A stretch of 64,000 bases of DNA from Auricularia sp. M13 (Eukaryota > Basidiomycota > Agaricomycetes > Auriculariales > Auriculariaceae), in NCBI GenBank assembly GCA_037042915.1, contig CM073194.1, positions 4,588,001 to 4,652,000 of the forward strand, read 5' to 3'. Each line of letters starts with the position of its first letter. Position 1 is the first letter of the stretch. The translations under genes and the position numbers were made by a program. Positions 1-10,346 of this stretch are shown here, in pieces. The notes under the pieces were generated by a model. The model made no database searches, was not told the origin of the DNA, and saw nothing but the letters and a program-made list of their open reading frames with translations.

Positions 1-2084
1 TGACGGCATCCTCGCCGCCCTCGGCATCCTGCACGAGCAGAATCTCGCGGTCGCGTGCGAGTTGGTCTGCAAAGAGTGTCACAATGGCGAAATGCAAGGC
101 GTTGGCCTCCAAGGGTGTAGCTCCACGCTCTGGGAGTGGCCAGGGATGTTGCTCATAATTGACCATGGCGATGGCCTGCAGGTCGACCCACGAACAGAAC
201 TTGGGGACGAGTGGTAGCTGGTTGAGCATGTACGCCGGGTCGCGGTCATAAAGCGCAAGCCAGCAAGCAGCAAACGCTGCGTCGCCCTCATGCTCTGACG
301 CTATCGCCTTCTTCGTAGTCCGAAACGCGTGCGCCACGACGAGCAAGTCGTCCATATGGCCGGTAGGCGTCTTCTCCAGTAGGCGCACAAAATCCTCGGG
401 CATCAGTTGCGCAGTCCGTTCGCCGTCAAGCAACTGAACCAGCCCGGCGTCGACAATGGCCTGCCGCACAGCGGGAGAGAGGCCCAGCGGGACGAACGGC
501 GCGCCGGGATACCGACTCTCCGTCAGCAGCGACACCTCCATCTTAGCGGCGATGCCCTCCAGCTCGCCGGGGTCGCCCAGCGGCGCTATGGCGGTGCCCT
601 GCGCGAGGATGAAGCGCTCGATCTCGTCGAACGGCCAGTAGTTCGGCGTGAAATGGCCGCCGGCGTGCTCCAGGACCTTTGCGTCTGCGAAGCGCGCGGC
701 GAGGGCGTACGTTTTTGCCTTCATTTCCGCGGGCGTGCCCAGATGCTCGTCGCGCGCGCCGTAGATGTTGAGCGAGGCGACGCCCTCGATGGGCGTTTTT
801 TGCCATTCTTTGTGGGCGCTTGCGCGGGAGGGATAACCAGATATCTGCGAATAGTTGTCTAAGCAGATATTTGACAAGCACCGTGAACATTTGCTCACGT
901 TCACAGCGAACCGGAATGAGATTGGACTTGGTTTGGGCAGGGATGCCAGGACGCCAATGAGTGTCGCACCCTTCAGAGTTGACACAAGTCAGTCGATACA
1001 AGACTCGCATGGGCAGTCTGTCCTACCTGGCTAAAGCCCAAGATGCCATCGAAGCCGCCCTCTTTGCGCCAGACCTCCTCAATAAATCTGAGAGTTCTGT
1101 CCGCGCCAGCGTACACGGATCCATCGTCGTTCGCGTTCCACCATATTTTCTGATGTGCCCCGGCATCGTTCCAAGTCTCGTGCACAACGTCGGTCTTGCC
1201 GTCGGGGCTGTATCCCACTTTGTATGTCTGCGGCGACTCGATGAAATGCATTGTGTGTCCATGAGCGCGTAAGGCAGCGGCCAGTTTCTTAGTTGCCCGC
1301 CGCATGATGTGCGCGTTTTGTCGGAAACCGTGTAGGACGAGAATGCGCATGGGTTTTTGCGCAGGTGTCGACGCTGCGAGAGATTTGGTCGACGGTGGTG
1401 TGGAAGGCTTGCTGGTCATGACCGAGCGAACCCAGCGCGATTTGGCAGACTCGAGGTATTCAAGTTCAGCGGGCGTGCTCTCGCGACCAAGAAGAGAATT
1501 TCGATGTGGATACCGCCCGAATCCTGTCGAGCTGTCAGCCGCACGTTCGCGCTAATATTGTAAACAGACGCACGCTCCAGTGCCTCGATGTGCTCTCTCC
1601 AGCTGCGAAGATGTCCTTTATATGTCGTCTTCGTGTGCGCGTAGTCTAAGGCAAGTGTGTGCACGAGTTTCTCGGAACGGCGCGCGAGGTCGAGGTCCTC
1701 CGCGTGCACCATGCACATGTACGCGAAGAGCCGCTCGTTGGGCCAGAGGGCGCGCTGGTCAGGCTGCGACGCAATCTGCAGGGCGACGGGAAGGGCGAGG
1801 GCGTCGGTCGCGAACGATCTGGGCGTGCCACGGAACATGTTGCGTGGCATCTGGTCGAACAGGATGACGAGCGCGATCGCGCCCTTGGGCTGGGAGAGCC
1901 ACTCGTTCCGTGCATCGGCGTCGGCCACAAGACGCTCGTGTAAAGACTCGAAGCGCTCCTTGATTTCAGCATCTTTAGCTGGAGTTGCGAAGAACCAGAG
2001 CTTGGAGTTGAGGGTGTAATGGTCCTTTTGATGGCCAAACCAGAAGTCCAGCACTTGATTTACGTCGGCCGCCGCGGTGGACAT
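1..2084 (-). CDS. DUF924 / FSH1-type serine hydrolase fusion protein, 3' end off window
   Basis: Exons 2084-1574, 1523-1027 and 970 to beyond the left edge, separated by 50- and 56-bp introns, all in one frame. Residues ~8-190 are a DUF924 (TPR-like) domain: VNQVLDFWFG near the start, LVILFDQMPRNMFRG in the middle, and the closing FGRYPHRNSLLGREST, which only appears after the first intron is removed. The frame then runs without a stop into an FSH1/DUF341 alpha/beta hydrolase from ~residue 229: MRILVLHGFRQNAHI, nucleophile Ser in GFSQG (created across intron 2), IYGARDEH acid region and GGHFTPNYW with the catalytic His. The last ~200 visible residues (LPLVPKFCSWVDL, LFADQLARDREIL) recall DUF2828 proteins, but only weakly. 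The ATG at 2084 is the first in frame. Two separate genes starting at 2084 and 1419 are the alternative, but exon 2 then lacks a stop between them. Substrate unknown; likely cytosolic, since no signal peptide is seen. Confidence 0.8.
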
Positions 2085-2743
2085 GGCGGTCAACAACCAG
2101 GGGGTCGGTGTGCGGTGCGCGGCAAACGCGGTTGCTTATAACGGTACTGTAGCAACATGACTCGTGGCGATGACTCCGCAGATCGCGCCCAAGTAAGAAG
2201 CACCGGTGGCTGTGACGATGCTCGAGGCCATTGCACGACGACCACCGAGAGGGAGTTGCGAGGCTTCGGAAGTGCCAGAAAATTGCACGTTCAGATACAG
2301 ATATTCACTGCATATCTAATTGACTATAGAAAGGGATAAAAAGGTGCGAGGCCCATTTGCTTCACGACTTGTAGACGAAGACGAACCTCGCAGTGCGTAT
2401 CAAAAGCAAGGATAGCATACCGCAGAGGCGCAAGGTCGGCAGCTGGCGCTGGTAGGTTCGTTCCTGCAATTGAATCCTTCCAAACACCAGATGCCGCCCT
2501 GTGCAAGAGTACGGCTCGAAGACTCTTGTCGGTGCGTGAAAGCGCCAGTAGGTCACGTGGATGAAGAACTCGAACAGAGACGTTCTATTTGGCCCGTCCA
2601 TCATGGCGGCGTCGCGTCAAGGACCGCGCACAGCGGAGCTTACGGCCCAATTGGTGCGCGACCCTGGACTGACCGGCCATCGTTGGCCGGGCGTCCATGC
2701 CGTATCCTTCGAATCCTTTCTGGTCGCTGCGCATGCAACTACA

Positions 2744-2953
2744 CTAAACCTCCTGTATTCCCCAGAACAGCGCCCGAGAGGAGAACCGCGGCGGGAATGT
2801 GTTCGGATCGTCGTACAAGTCTATATCCGGCATGCTTCTCGGGCGGTACTGGTTGCTGCTGTGAACACCGGCCCCGCCCATGCCTGATGTTTGTGAGCGG
2901 GCGTGAATCGGCGAATCAACGTCCGCTGGTCGAACCTTAGCCTTCTTGCTCAT
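2744..2953 (-). CDS. Small hypothetical ORF, uncertain
   Basis: An ATG at 2953 opens a 69-codon frame beginning MSKKAKVRPADVDSP, rich in Ser, Arg and Pro, ending in RALFWGIQEV. A second open stretch on the same strand (2604-2362, beginning MMDGPNRTSLFEFF) follows ~140 bp downstream and could be a later exon, but I found no convincing pair of splice sites joining them. No family recognised. It is head-to-head with the receptor gene starting at 3001, so the 47-bp spacer would have to serve both. It may be spurious. Confidence 0.25.
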   Translation of the reverse strand: MSKKAKVRPADVDSPIHARSQTSGMGGAGVHSSNQYRPRSMPDIDLYDDPNTFPPRFSSRALFWGIQEV

Positions 2954-3000
2954 AGACTCAAGTCTATTTCAATTCTATAGTGCCCACGAGTCGAGACACG

Positions 3001-4813
3001 ATGACCGCGGCGCTTGCGCCGTACAACGTCTCACTCGCGGCAACTAGTCCGCTATTCCAGTGCGTGTGTCCGCGTGCAGACGCATCCAGCTGTGACTCAT
3101 CGATGGCTATCGTGCAGGTACACGCCGTCGCGGGATGGAGATGTGGCGACAGTGCGTGCGCGCTCTGCTTATTGAGGTTAAATGCTGACGGACTTGTACC
3201 TTGTGTAGACCTGGAACGCGTCTTACACGGGAAGAGACATATGGCCCGCGTTGGTAGACACAACGAGGCCTGCGGGAGTGGGGTACCGCCGCACACAATC
3301 TGAGGGAGCCAAAGTCGCCCTCTCGTTCGAAGGTGCGTCCCAAAACAGCACTCTCAATTGTCTCCAGTATCTCATCTCCTCTCACTTAAACCTGGCAGGC
3401 GAGGGGCTCTACTTCTGCTTTACGGCGAACGATGCTACGTTTATACTCACGGTGGACGGCGAACTCGTGAAGCAGCCCAATGCCGCCCAGTTCGTCCCGG
3501 CCAACAATGACGCCGGCCCCTGCAAGGGTCTTGGAGCTGAGAGCATGTTTGCGGCACCGAGGCTCGACCCGGGGACACACAGCATGCTGCTTACTGTCGC
3601 CGCCGCGTCAGACCAGGAGTTTCGGTTCTTTGGCGGCATGATCACGCTGGGCGTGAACACCAAGGGGTAAGGCGCTCTTTCTCAGTTGAATAGCTCTCAT
3701 CTCGCCACCTATGGGCTACTAGGTATGAAGTGACAGACAGTAATATCATCGATGACCAGGACACCGGCTGGGTACTGTCAGGAGGGCGGACGGGTGCCCA
3801 GGGCGGAACATGGGACACCTCGACGGGTGCGACCCTGTTCGACTCGACCAGCACCTTCCAGTGCAACTACGGGAAAGGCTCGACGGCGTCGTACAAGTTC
3901 TCAGGCGCCGGTGGCGTTATCCTACGCGGCAACATCTGGAACGACAGCCACTCTTTCTCAGTGTCTCTCGACGGCGCCCTGGTCAATTTGGATGCCGCCA
4001 GCAGCTGGGAGGACGGAAGCACCGTGTTCTTTGCGCAAGGGAACTTGGATCCTGCTGGAATCCATACGATCACGGTATCCGATTATAGTTCCGACGACGA
4101 TGGCTGCACCAATGGCAAGGATGGCAAGTACAGATTCTGCTGTCTAGGTCTCGATGCACTCGTCTTGCTGGAAGCTGGGTCCAAGTCAGTGCTTTTGTCG
4201 GCGTCCCTCAGTCCCACTGACACTCGACAGGACGATCGACGTCCCTTCATCCCCTTCAAATACCGGTGGAACTACGCTCGACGATCCCGACAACCGCGAC
4301 AAGCCCGATGTAGGCTCTTCTCCGAAAAGCATTGCCGGCCCAGTCGCAGGCGGAGTGGTCGGTGGATTGGCTCTGGTCGGCATCGCGCTCTTTGCTCTGC
4401 TATACTATCGTCGCAGGAAGCGAGGCACGATCGTGCTCGCCTCAGCGTCGGCCGACAGTAGCCAGTTCGTCGCGCGACCGTGGGAAGGCGATACGGATTA
4501 CGGGATGAGATACACCGGCCAGGGCTCGAGTGGTGCCATCCTGAGCTCCTCAGACGCATACGCCTCTCCGAGTACCGCTGCAGTGCCATTTGCCAGTGGT
4601 CGACCTGGGGAAAAGCAGCTGCCGCTCGCTCCTCCCAGTAGACCAACTGCATCCTCCACCGCGCAGACGCGTTCCACAACGGAGAGCAGTGCGAGCGGTA
4701 TGGCTCCAGCTGACCTGGAGCGTGTTCTTGCGTTCGTCGCGCAGAGGATGGACCAACAACGTCCAGCCGGTGCTGCGCCGCCCGAAGAACGTCCGCCACA
4801 GTACCAGGGATAA
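3001..4813 (+). CDS. Single-pass membrane protein with two galactose-binding-like ectodomains
   Basis: Six exons: 3001-3059, 3118-3151, 3209-3332, 3399-3666, 3723-4184, 4231-4813 (509 aa, phases consistent). Two beta-sandwich repeats follow the pattern common in agaricomycetes: repeat 1 has YTPSRDGDVATTWNASYTG, then GLYFCFTANDATFILTVDG; repeat 2 has DTGWVLSGG, SYKFSGAGGVILRGNIWN, VSLDGALVNLDA and TITVSDYS. After a Ser/Thr/Asp-rich stalk comes a TM helix (VAGGVVGGLALVGIALFALL) with a stop-transfer YYRRRKR, then a ~150-residue cytoplasmic tail ending in DLERVLAFVAQRMD and PPQYQG. There is no N-terminal signal peptide, which is usual for this family. Likely a cell-surface sugar or wall sensor (inference); no enzymatic motif seen. 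Paralogue of the gene at 10347. Confidence 0.85.
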
Positions 4814-5167
4814 GTGTTGGATATCTTCGTCTTGGACGCCTCAGACTCTCCTCACGCCAAATCCACGCATCTCGCTATATATCTGGTTTTCTATGATTTT
4901 TTTACGGTGGGGTTGTGCCACTACTTCTAGTCATTCCTTAGCAAGGCTACTTATAACACTGTATATCAACTCCACGTCCCAATGCTCAATTACTCCAGCA
5001 AGTATAAGCTCCCTCACGGCGTGCGACGCCCAATCTCTCGTGAAAATCGATCGCAAGGCGCGGCATTCAAGCTCAGAGGAAAACCCCATCTATGGAGACT
5101 CGCAGGATGGCCGTGGAACTCGAACGCGTCTATTACAGCGGATTAGACAGCAGCAGGACAAAAAAGC
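4814..5167. other. Convergent intergenic spacer
   Basis: 354 bp between two genes whose stop codons face each other (4813 plus strand, 5168 minus strand). It must hold both 3' UTRs. I see no ORF, RNA gene or repeat in it. Confidence 0.6.
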
Positions 5168-7256
5168 TCAGCTCGGGCCACCAACACGAGCCAATTTCTT
5201 GTCGCGACCTCTTCTGTGATCCTGGTTCTTGCGTGCATTCTTGCGCGCCCGGTCTCTCGCAGTGTCTCCTCCACCTGCCCCTCCACCGCCTCCTCCACCA
5301 CCGCGCCCCCGCCCACCGCGGCCGCGACCTCTTCCACGGCCGCGCCCCTGCTGCGACGCACCAGGCGCACCACCAGCAGCATGCCCACCCTCCTCCTCCG
5401 TATCCTCATCCGAAGATTCTTCCTCTTCTACGGCAGGCGCAGGTCGGTTCCCGCGGAACTCGTGCTTGGCGAGGATCTTGTCCTTCTGCGGGTTGCGCTC
5501 AAGCATAATGGCCCAGCCCTCGATCTGCTCGTCCGCCCAGCCCGTGCGCGCGCGCAGGTCGACGCGCGCCGCGCTGCGCCGCGTCGCCGCGTCCCGCGCG
5601 AACTGCGCGGCGTCGCGGAGATACTCGAGCTCGAGCATGTTCTCGATCTCGCGCTGCTTCTTCGCTGCCTGAAACAAGAAAAATCAGAATAGGTGAATTA
5701 TATGTAGAGCATAGCGCACCTCGTCGACTTGCGGCTCGCTGTCGCTATCCGCGTCGCCATCCCGCACGCGGACGACGCCGCCCGCAGCGAGCACGTCGTC
5801 CGCGTCGTCCGCCGCGCCGGCCTCGGTTTCCAGATCCGAGTCGGACATTTCCTGTACGCGCCGCAGGATGTCGTCCTTCATCTGCTCGGCAAACGCACGG
5901 TCTCCGAGCAAACTATCAGCATCGCCAGCCGCCTTACCCACGCGCAGCTTGGCAAAGTCGAGGTCATCGTCGTCGAACACGTTGCGCCGCTCGAACGTTG
6001 CGTGTACCGGCGACGCTGGGCGGGACGGCGAGGGCGTCGGCGTGCCAGCGGTCTCTTGCATAATATCCGGCGGGGCGTTGCCCTCCAGCAGTGCACCGAC
6101 CACAGCGTCCACGTCGCCGTTGAAAGATGGATGGTGCAAGCATTTGGCGAGAAACTCGCGTGAATGGGAAGGGAAGATGTCGGCGAGCTGCGCGATGCGC
6201 GGGTCGTCCAGGTCCAGTTGCGGCGCCTGTGGTGGACGATCAGCTAATATGAAGCAGAACGCAAATGTAGATATTCACCTCTTTAGCTTTGCCCTTGCCC
6301 TTCTTGTCCGCGACCTTGGCCTTCCCGTTCGTTGCAGGCGGCGCCGGCGGCGCATTGCGCAAGAAAGCCGGAAGAGCTCGTTCATGCGCATCCGCACGCA
6401 ACGTCGCAAGTACATAGCCCAAGCGCGGGTCATCAGCACCACCAGCACCGACCCGTCGCTCCAGCACGTCCGCGAAGCCCGTTATAGCGGAATAATCCTT
6501 CAACAGCGCAGGCTTCTCGAGCAAAGGGAACAGCATCCCAAACGTCTCCTCCGCACGCGTATTGTCACCGCCGTCCAAAGAAAAAAGCGGCCCAAGAGCA
6601 TCGAGCAAGTCAGCACACGGCAGACGGTCGTAAGCAGTCGCCAGCGCGCTGAGGAACGCCGGATCGCGCGCAAGAGCTGACCGGACGTGCTGGCACGAGC
6701 GCACAATGACTGGCAGAGCAGCAGCGACGCGCAAAAGCCTAGATTCGTCCGCCTTCTTCGATGACGAGGCGGCTGGTAAGAGTGCAGCTGCCAGCCCAGG
6801 AATCGCGATATTGTGCAATTCAGCGTTCAGCTCGGCGCCATGGGACACAAAAGCCCGTTCGAAAAGTGCAGTAACACGCGTCGAGTTCTTCGCTCCATAT
6901 ACCACGGCGATAGAAAGCAACGTGTCGATGTCGAGCTCGACATCAGCGTCTGAGTCGCGAGTCAGTCAATGTCGGAACCGACAAGCGCGCAACGACTTAC
7001 CATCCGCAACGCGTTCAGCCAGCAGAAATACGGCTTTTCGAAGCCTCTTGTCCCCAACCGAGAGCGCAGAAGAGAGCTGATGCGTGGTTTGGACAGCTTG
7101 ATCTGTTGCATATGTCTGGATGAATCGCCAGGCCTCATTGCCCTGTAGAGGCTGCAAATTTGCCGCGACCCTGGTCAAAAGCGCGTCGTATCGCTCCAAG
7201 GAGAGTTTCGACTTGATCTGGGAAGGAGAAAAGGTCGGGGGAGGCAATGCTACCAT
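5168..7256 (-). CDS. Cue3/ASCC2-like CUE-domain protein of the ribosome quality-control trigger complex
   Basis: Four exons, 7256-7001, 6949-6279, 6226-5720 and 5668-5168 (644 aa; introns 51, 52 and 51 bp). The N-terminal ~300 residues are helical, as in ASCC2. A CUE domain spans ~310-355 (RIAQLADIFPSHSREF ... FNGDVDAVVGALLEG), the ubiquitin-binding part. Next is the conserved ERRNVFDDDDLDFAKLRVGK block. The tail (WADEQIEGWAIMLERNPQKD, an acidic EEEESSDEDTEEE patch, then RGRGRGRGRGG and a Lys/Arg-rich end) is typical of fungal Cue3 proteins. In yeast, Cue3/Rqt3 works with the Slh1 helicase (ASCC3) and Rqt4 to split stalled, ubiquitinated ribosomes; that role is inferred by homology. The GC-rich RGG stretch makes long spurious frames on the other strand. 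Confidence 0.85.
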
Positions 7257-7551
7257 GACGGTGCAAAGCTACGGCGCGGTGAAAGCTCAAGATGCGGAGA
7301 CTGCCGCCTGTCATCGAGCTGTCACTTGCGAAGCCTTGCCACCCATTTTCATTCAAAGTGACACGAAAGAATTGCACGTGTACAATTGCTAATGAGCCAG
7401 CATCGAGAAGGCGACTACAGCTACAAAGCTACAGTAAATTGCTACAAAGCGAGGCAGCGATACAAAGTGGTGTGGATGGTGAGTGGATGATGATCAGTAA
7501 GTTATGAATAAAATGTGCAGATAAGCCTCGAACACTCTCACATCCCCACAA

Positions 7552-9702
7552 TTACACTCGAGGCATAACGGCGAAACGCGCAAGCTGGAACAGCACAACG
7601 GCGAGCACGATAGTGATCGTAGGCATGATGGCACCGTTCACCCCAGCGTTGTCGCCAACGATAGCCTGTCCGGCCTTCGCGTCGGTCACACCGCCAGGTA
7701 GTCCTGTCACGTTCACGGCCCTCGAGACAACGTAACCCTTGGGGAGCGCGAGCGGCTGGTTCCACAGGAAGTACGGTGATTGCGGGTAGTCCGGGTTCTT
7801 GCTCGCAAGGAACGACGCGTACTTGCCATCCGGGTCACCATAGACAGAAGCCACAGCCGCAACGTGCTGGTAGAGTTCCTCCGCAGGCGCAGACTTGGTT
7901 TCGTTCGTGGCAGCGGGGTCGAACGTCATCGCCCAGTCCGCGGCCTTTTGGATGTTGCCGCCTTTCGTGGTCGTGAGGTTCCATGCGTTAAACCCAATGT
8001 ACTGTCCGAGCTTCGCATTGATCTACATGGAAAATAGGTGAGAAGAGGATTAACCAGGAACGCCCGACGCACGATCGTTGCCCCGAGTCCGTAAGCGCGG
8101 TAGTGGTACCTGCGGCTGCGTACAACTTCGAAAGGCTGGAGTGATGTGAGATGACAAATAATGGACGAGTCGCAAACTCACCTGTTCGCCGTTTGCATCG
8201 ATCTGGGCCAAGTACTGGGTCGTGAAGTAGCGCTCGAGATAATGCTTCGCGGCGTCAATGTTGCCAGTGATGACTTGAAGTGAGACCATAGTCTTCGGGA
8301 AAGAAATCAGCGTGGAGAGCCAGAAGAATGGGTGATCTATCAACGCACGTTGTAGAAGTAGGTGCCGTGGTTGCTTGGATGATATGAGAAGAGGCAATAA
8401 GAAGGGCGGTAAACTCACTTGGGCGCCGCTCCTTCCCCTTTTCCAAGCTGGGAATTATTCAGAAATTTGCGATAGTAGCGGTTAATCACTTACCTCATTC
8501 GTCTCAAGCCAGGTAATGAAGTCCTGACACCATTTGTTCATCTTGGAGTCGTCGTCTTTGGACCACCCCTTAAAGTTCGCTTTGCGCATCAGGAGAATCG
8601 CGGACGCGACCTTCGAGATGGTCTTCATATCTAGAGGCGAAAAAGTGAGCTGAGACGCAGAGAATCCTTTAGAAGCACACACCAAGAACACCACAGTGAT
8701 CGCCCTTCTGCACCCCCGGACCGCGGTGAACCTGGCTGTAGTTGAGGTTCGGGTTCATGAACGTGTCCTCGTCAATAAACCAGGTCTTGATGAACGCCAC
8801 CGCCTTGTTCGCGTACTCGTCCTTGCCAGTGATTTGCCACGCCATCGTGTTGTAGAAGACGGCGTCGGACATCCCTGCGAATGACCCAGTGTCGTTGATG
8901 AGGCGGACGTCGGGGACCTATGATATAATAAGTGAGGGCCAGGAGCAGCCAATCTGACAGTGCGTACGAATTGGCCGTCGCGGTCCTTGTAGGGGCAGGT
9001 GACCCAAACTATCGGCCGTCAACGATGCGGAGATACGAACAGTCAAGGGAGCGTACTTTGTTGAGGCGTAAGCTCTGTCGTATTGCCGACCTTCAAGAGA
9101 TATTATAAATGAGATATCGCGCATGATCGGTGCGTACATTGCTGCAGTCGGGCCACCTTCGCATTTGACACGATGTCAGCAAACCGGCATAGCAAAGAGC
9201 TGGACTCAATCACCAGTACGGCGCCCAGCTCATGTAATCGTGCTGTAATCGAAAGGCTTAGCTATAATGGTCTGCAGAGGACGGGTCCAACATACCTTGT
9301 CGCCCGTCGGTGCAGTGAATGGCTTAAAGGTCACACCTGAAGTCCATTAGACAACGACGAAAAGAACGAAAAAGGCATAAACCTCACTCCAGGGGCCCTG
9401 GTAAACGGGTCAATTGAAAATCTCGCAAACATGGTTGGATGAGAAGCTTTCCTGGTTGTAAAGAGCGTCGGCCCAGGCAACGACGGTCTGCGCGGCGTCA
9501 ACGGTCTTGTTGTCCTTCGTCCAAGGCTTGCTGAGGATATAGTCCGGGTCCACAAACTATCGGCGCGTGAGCTATGCGTACGCTGCGTCCTGCCCCTGTG
9601 TACCTCGTTGTCGTAAGAGATGAACGAGTCCCAGCTTGCGGCAGCGGCGTAGGCGGCCGCCGCGAGGGCCAGGACGGGGACGAGAGCGTTGACGCGTGGC
9701 AT
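7552..9702 (-). CDS. Secreted, probably GPI- or tail-anchored alginate-lyase-like protein
   Basis: Fifteen exons: 9702-9604, 9556-9452, 9397-9388, 9336-9296, 9242-9214, 9156-9138, 9090-9057, 9008-8968, 8917-8683, 8630-8494, 8447-8419, 8373-8349, 8292-8182, 8135-8073, 8022-7552 (482 aa, phases consistent). Signal peptide MPRVNALVPVLALAAAAYA. The family order is clear: GPWSVT, HDYMSWAPYWWPDCSN, NPNLNYSQVHRGPGVQKGDH, PNNHGTYFYN, IDANGEQPFEVVRSRRYHYR, and VASVYGDPDGKY near the C terminus. N-NHGTYFYN and RRYHYRAY carry the His/Tyr residues expected at an alginate-lyase-superfamily active site. The last 25 residues are hydrophobic (MPTITIVLAVVLFQLARF), suggesting a GPI signal or membrane anchor. 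It probably acts on a uronic-acid polymer at the cell wall; the substrate is unknown. The second intron (9451-9398) starts GA instead of GT. Confidence 0.85.
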
Positions 9703-10346
9703 GGGCGTGTTGAAGTCGGAGGGTCTTGATCTTGAGGAGGCGGACAGAAGGGAAGTGGGAAGAGAGGAGCGAAGAGGGGTGAGGCAAATCCCGAATCCGA
9801 GGACGGCTGGTGGGAGAGGACGCCGGGCCCATGGACTCGGCGTTCGGTGGCTTCCCGAGACTGTACAGTGACCCGGGGTTTTACTTAGATGTTATCAGTA
9901 CCATAACACCAGGAGGAATACTATACCTGCATTAACATTCATACATCCCAGGGTTACCTCAGGACAGCTTGGTCGCTCAGCTGTTCAGAACGCATGACTA
10001 AGCATCACGGCAGAGTTCGTCGTAGTAATCGATTTGCAATAAGCCATCCGAGTGTTACGGCCGTACAGAAGAAAACATCGCTGGGGTACATTATACTTGG
10101 AGAAATTTACCTGCAAGAGGATAGAATCGTCCGTTCACTTGTGCTGTCAAAACTCTCCGAGGCTCACAGCTCTTTACGTTTGATCGGCGGCAATCATGAG
10201 CTTGCAAATTTGCTGTGCCGCTCAGCCGCACAGCACGAGGCTGGTGGCTGCCAGGAACGGTCCAAAACAACCTTCCCTTTCTCTGCCCCCACATTTTCGA
10301 GCCGCCTGCAGCGCAAGGCAGGCTGCAGCCATCTTTGCGACGCGCC
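9703..10346. other. Divergent promoter region between lyase and receptor genes
   Basis: 644 bp separating the starts of a minus-strand and a plus-strand gene. Open frames here are short and without family similarity. It presumably carries both promoters; no clear TATA box was seen close to either ATG. Confidence 0.4.

Noticed and set aside
5216-5692. Long plus-strand Pro/Arg-rich frames opposite the Cue3-like gene
   Set aside because: They mirror the RGG and GC-rich coding sequence of the minus-strand gene, whose CUE domain and introns are unambiguous.
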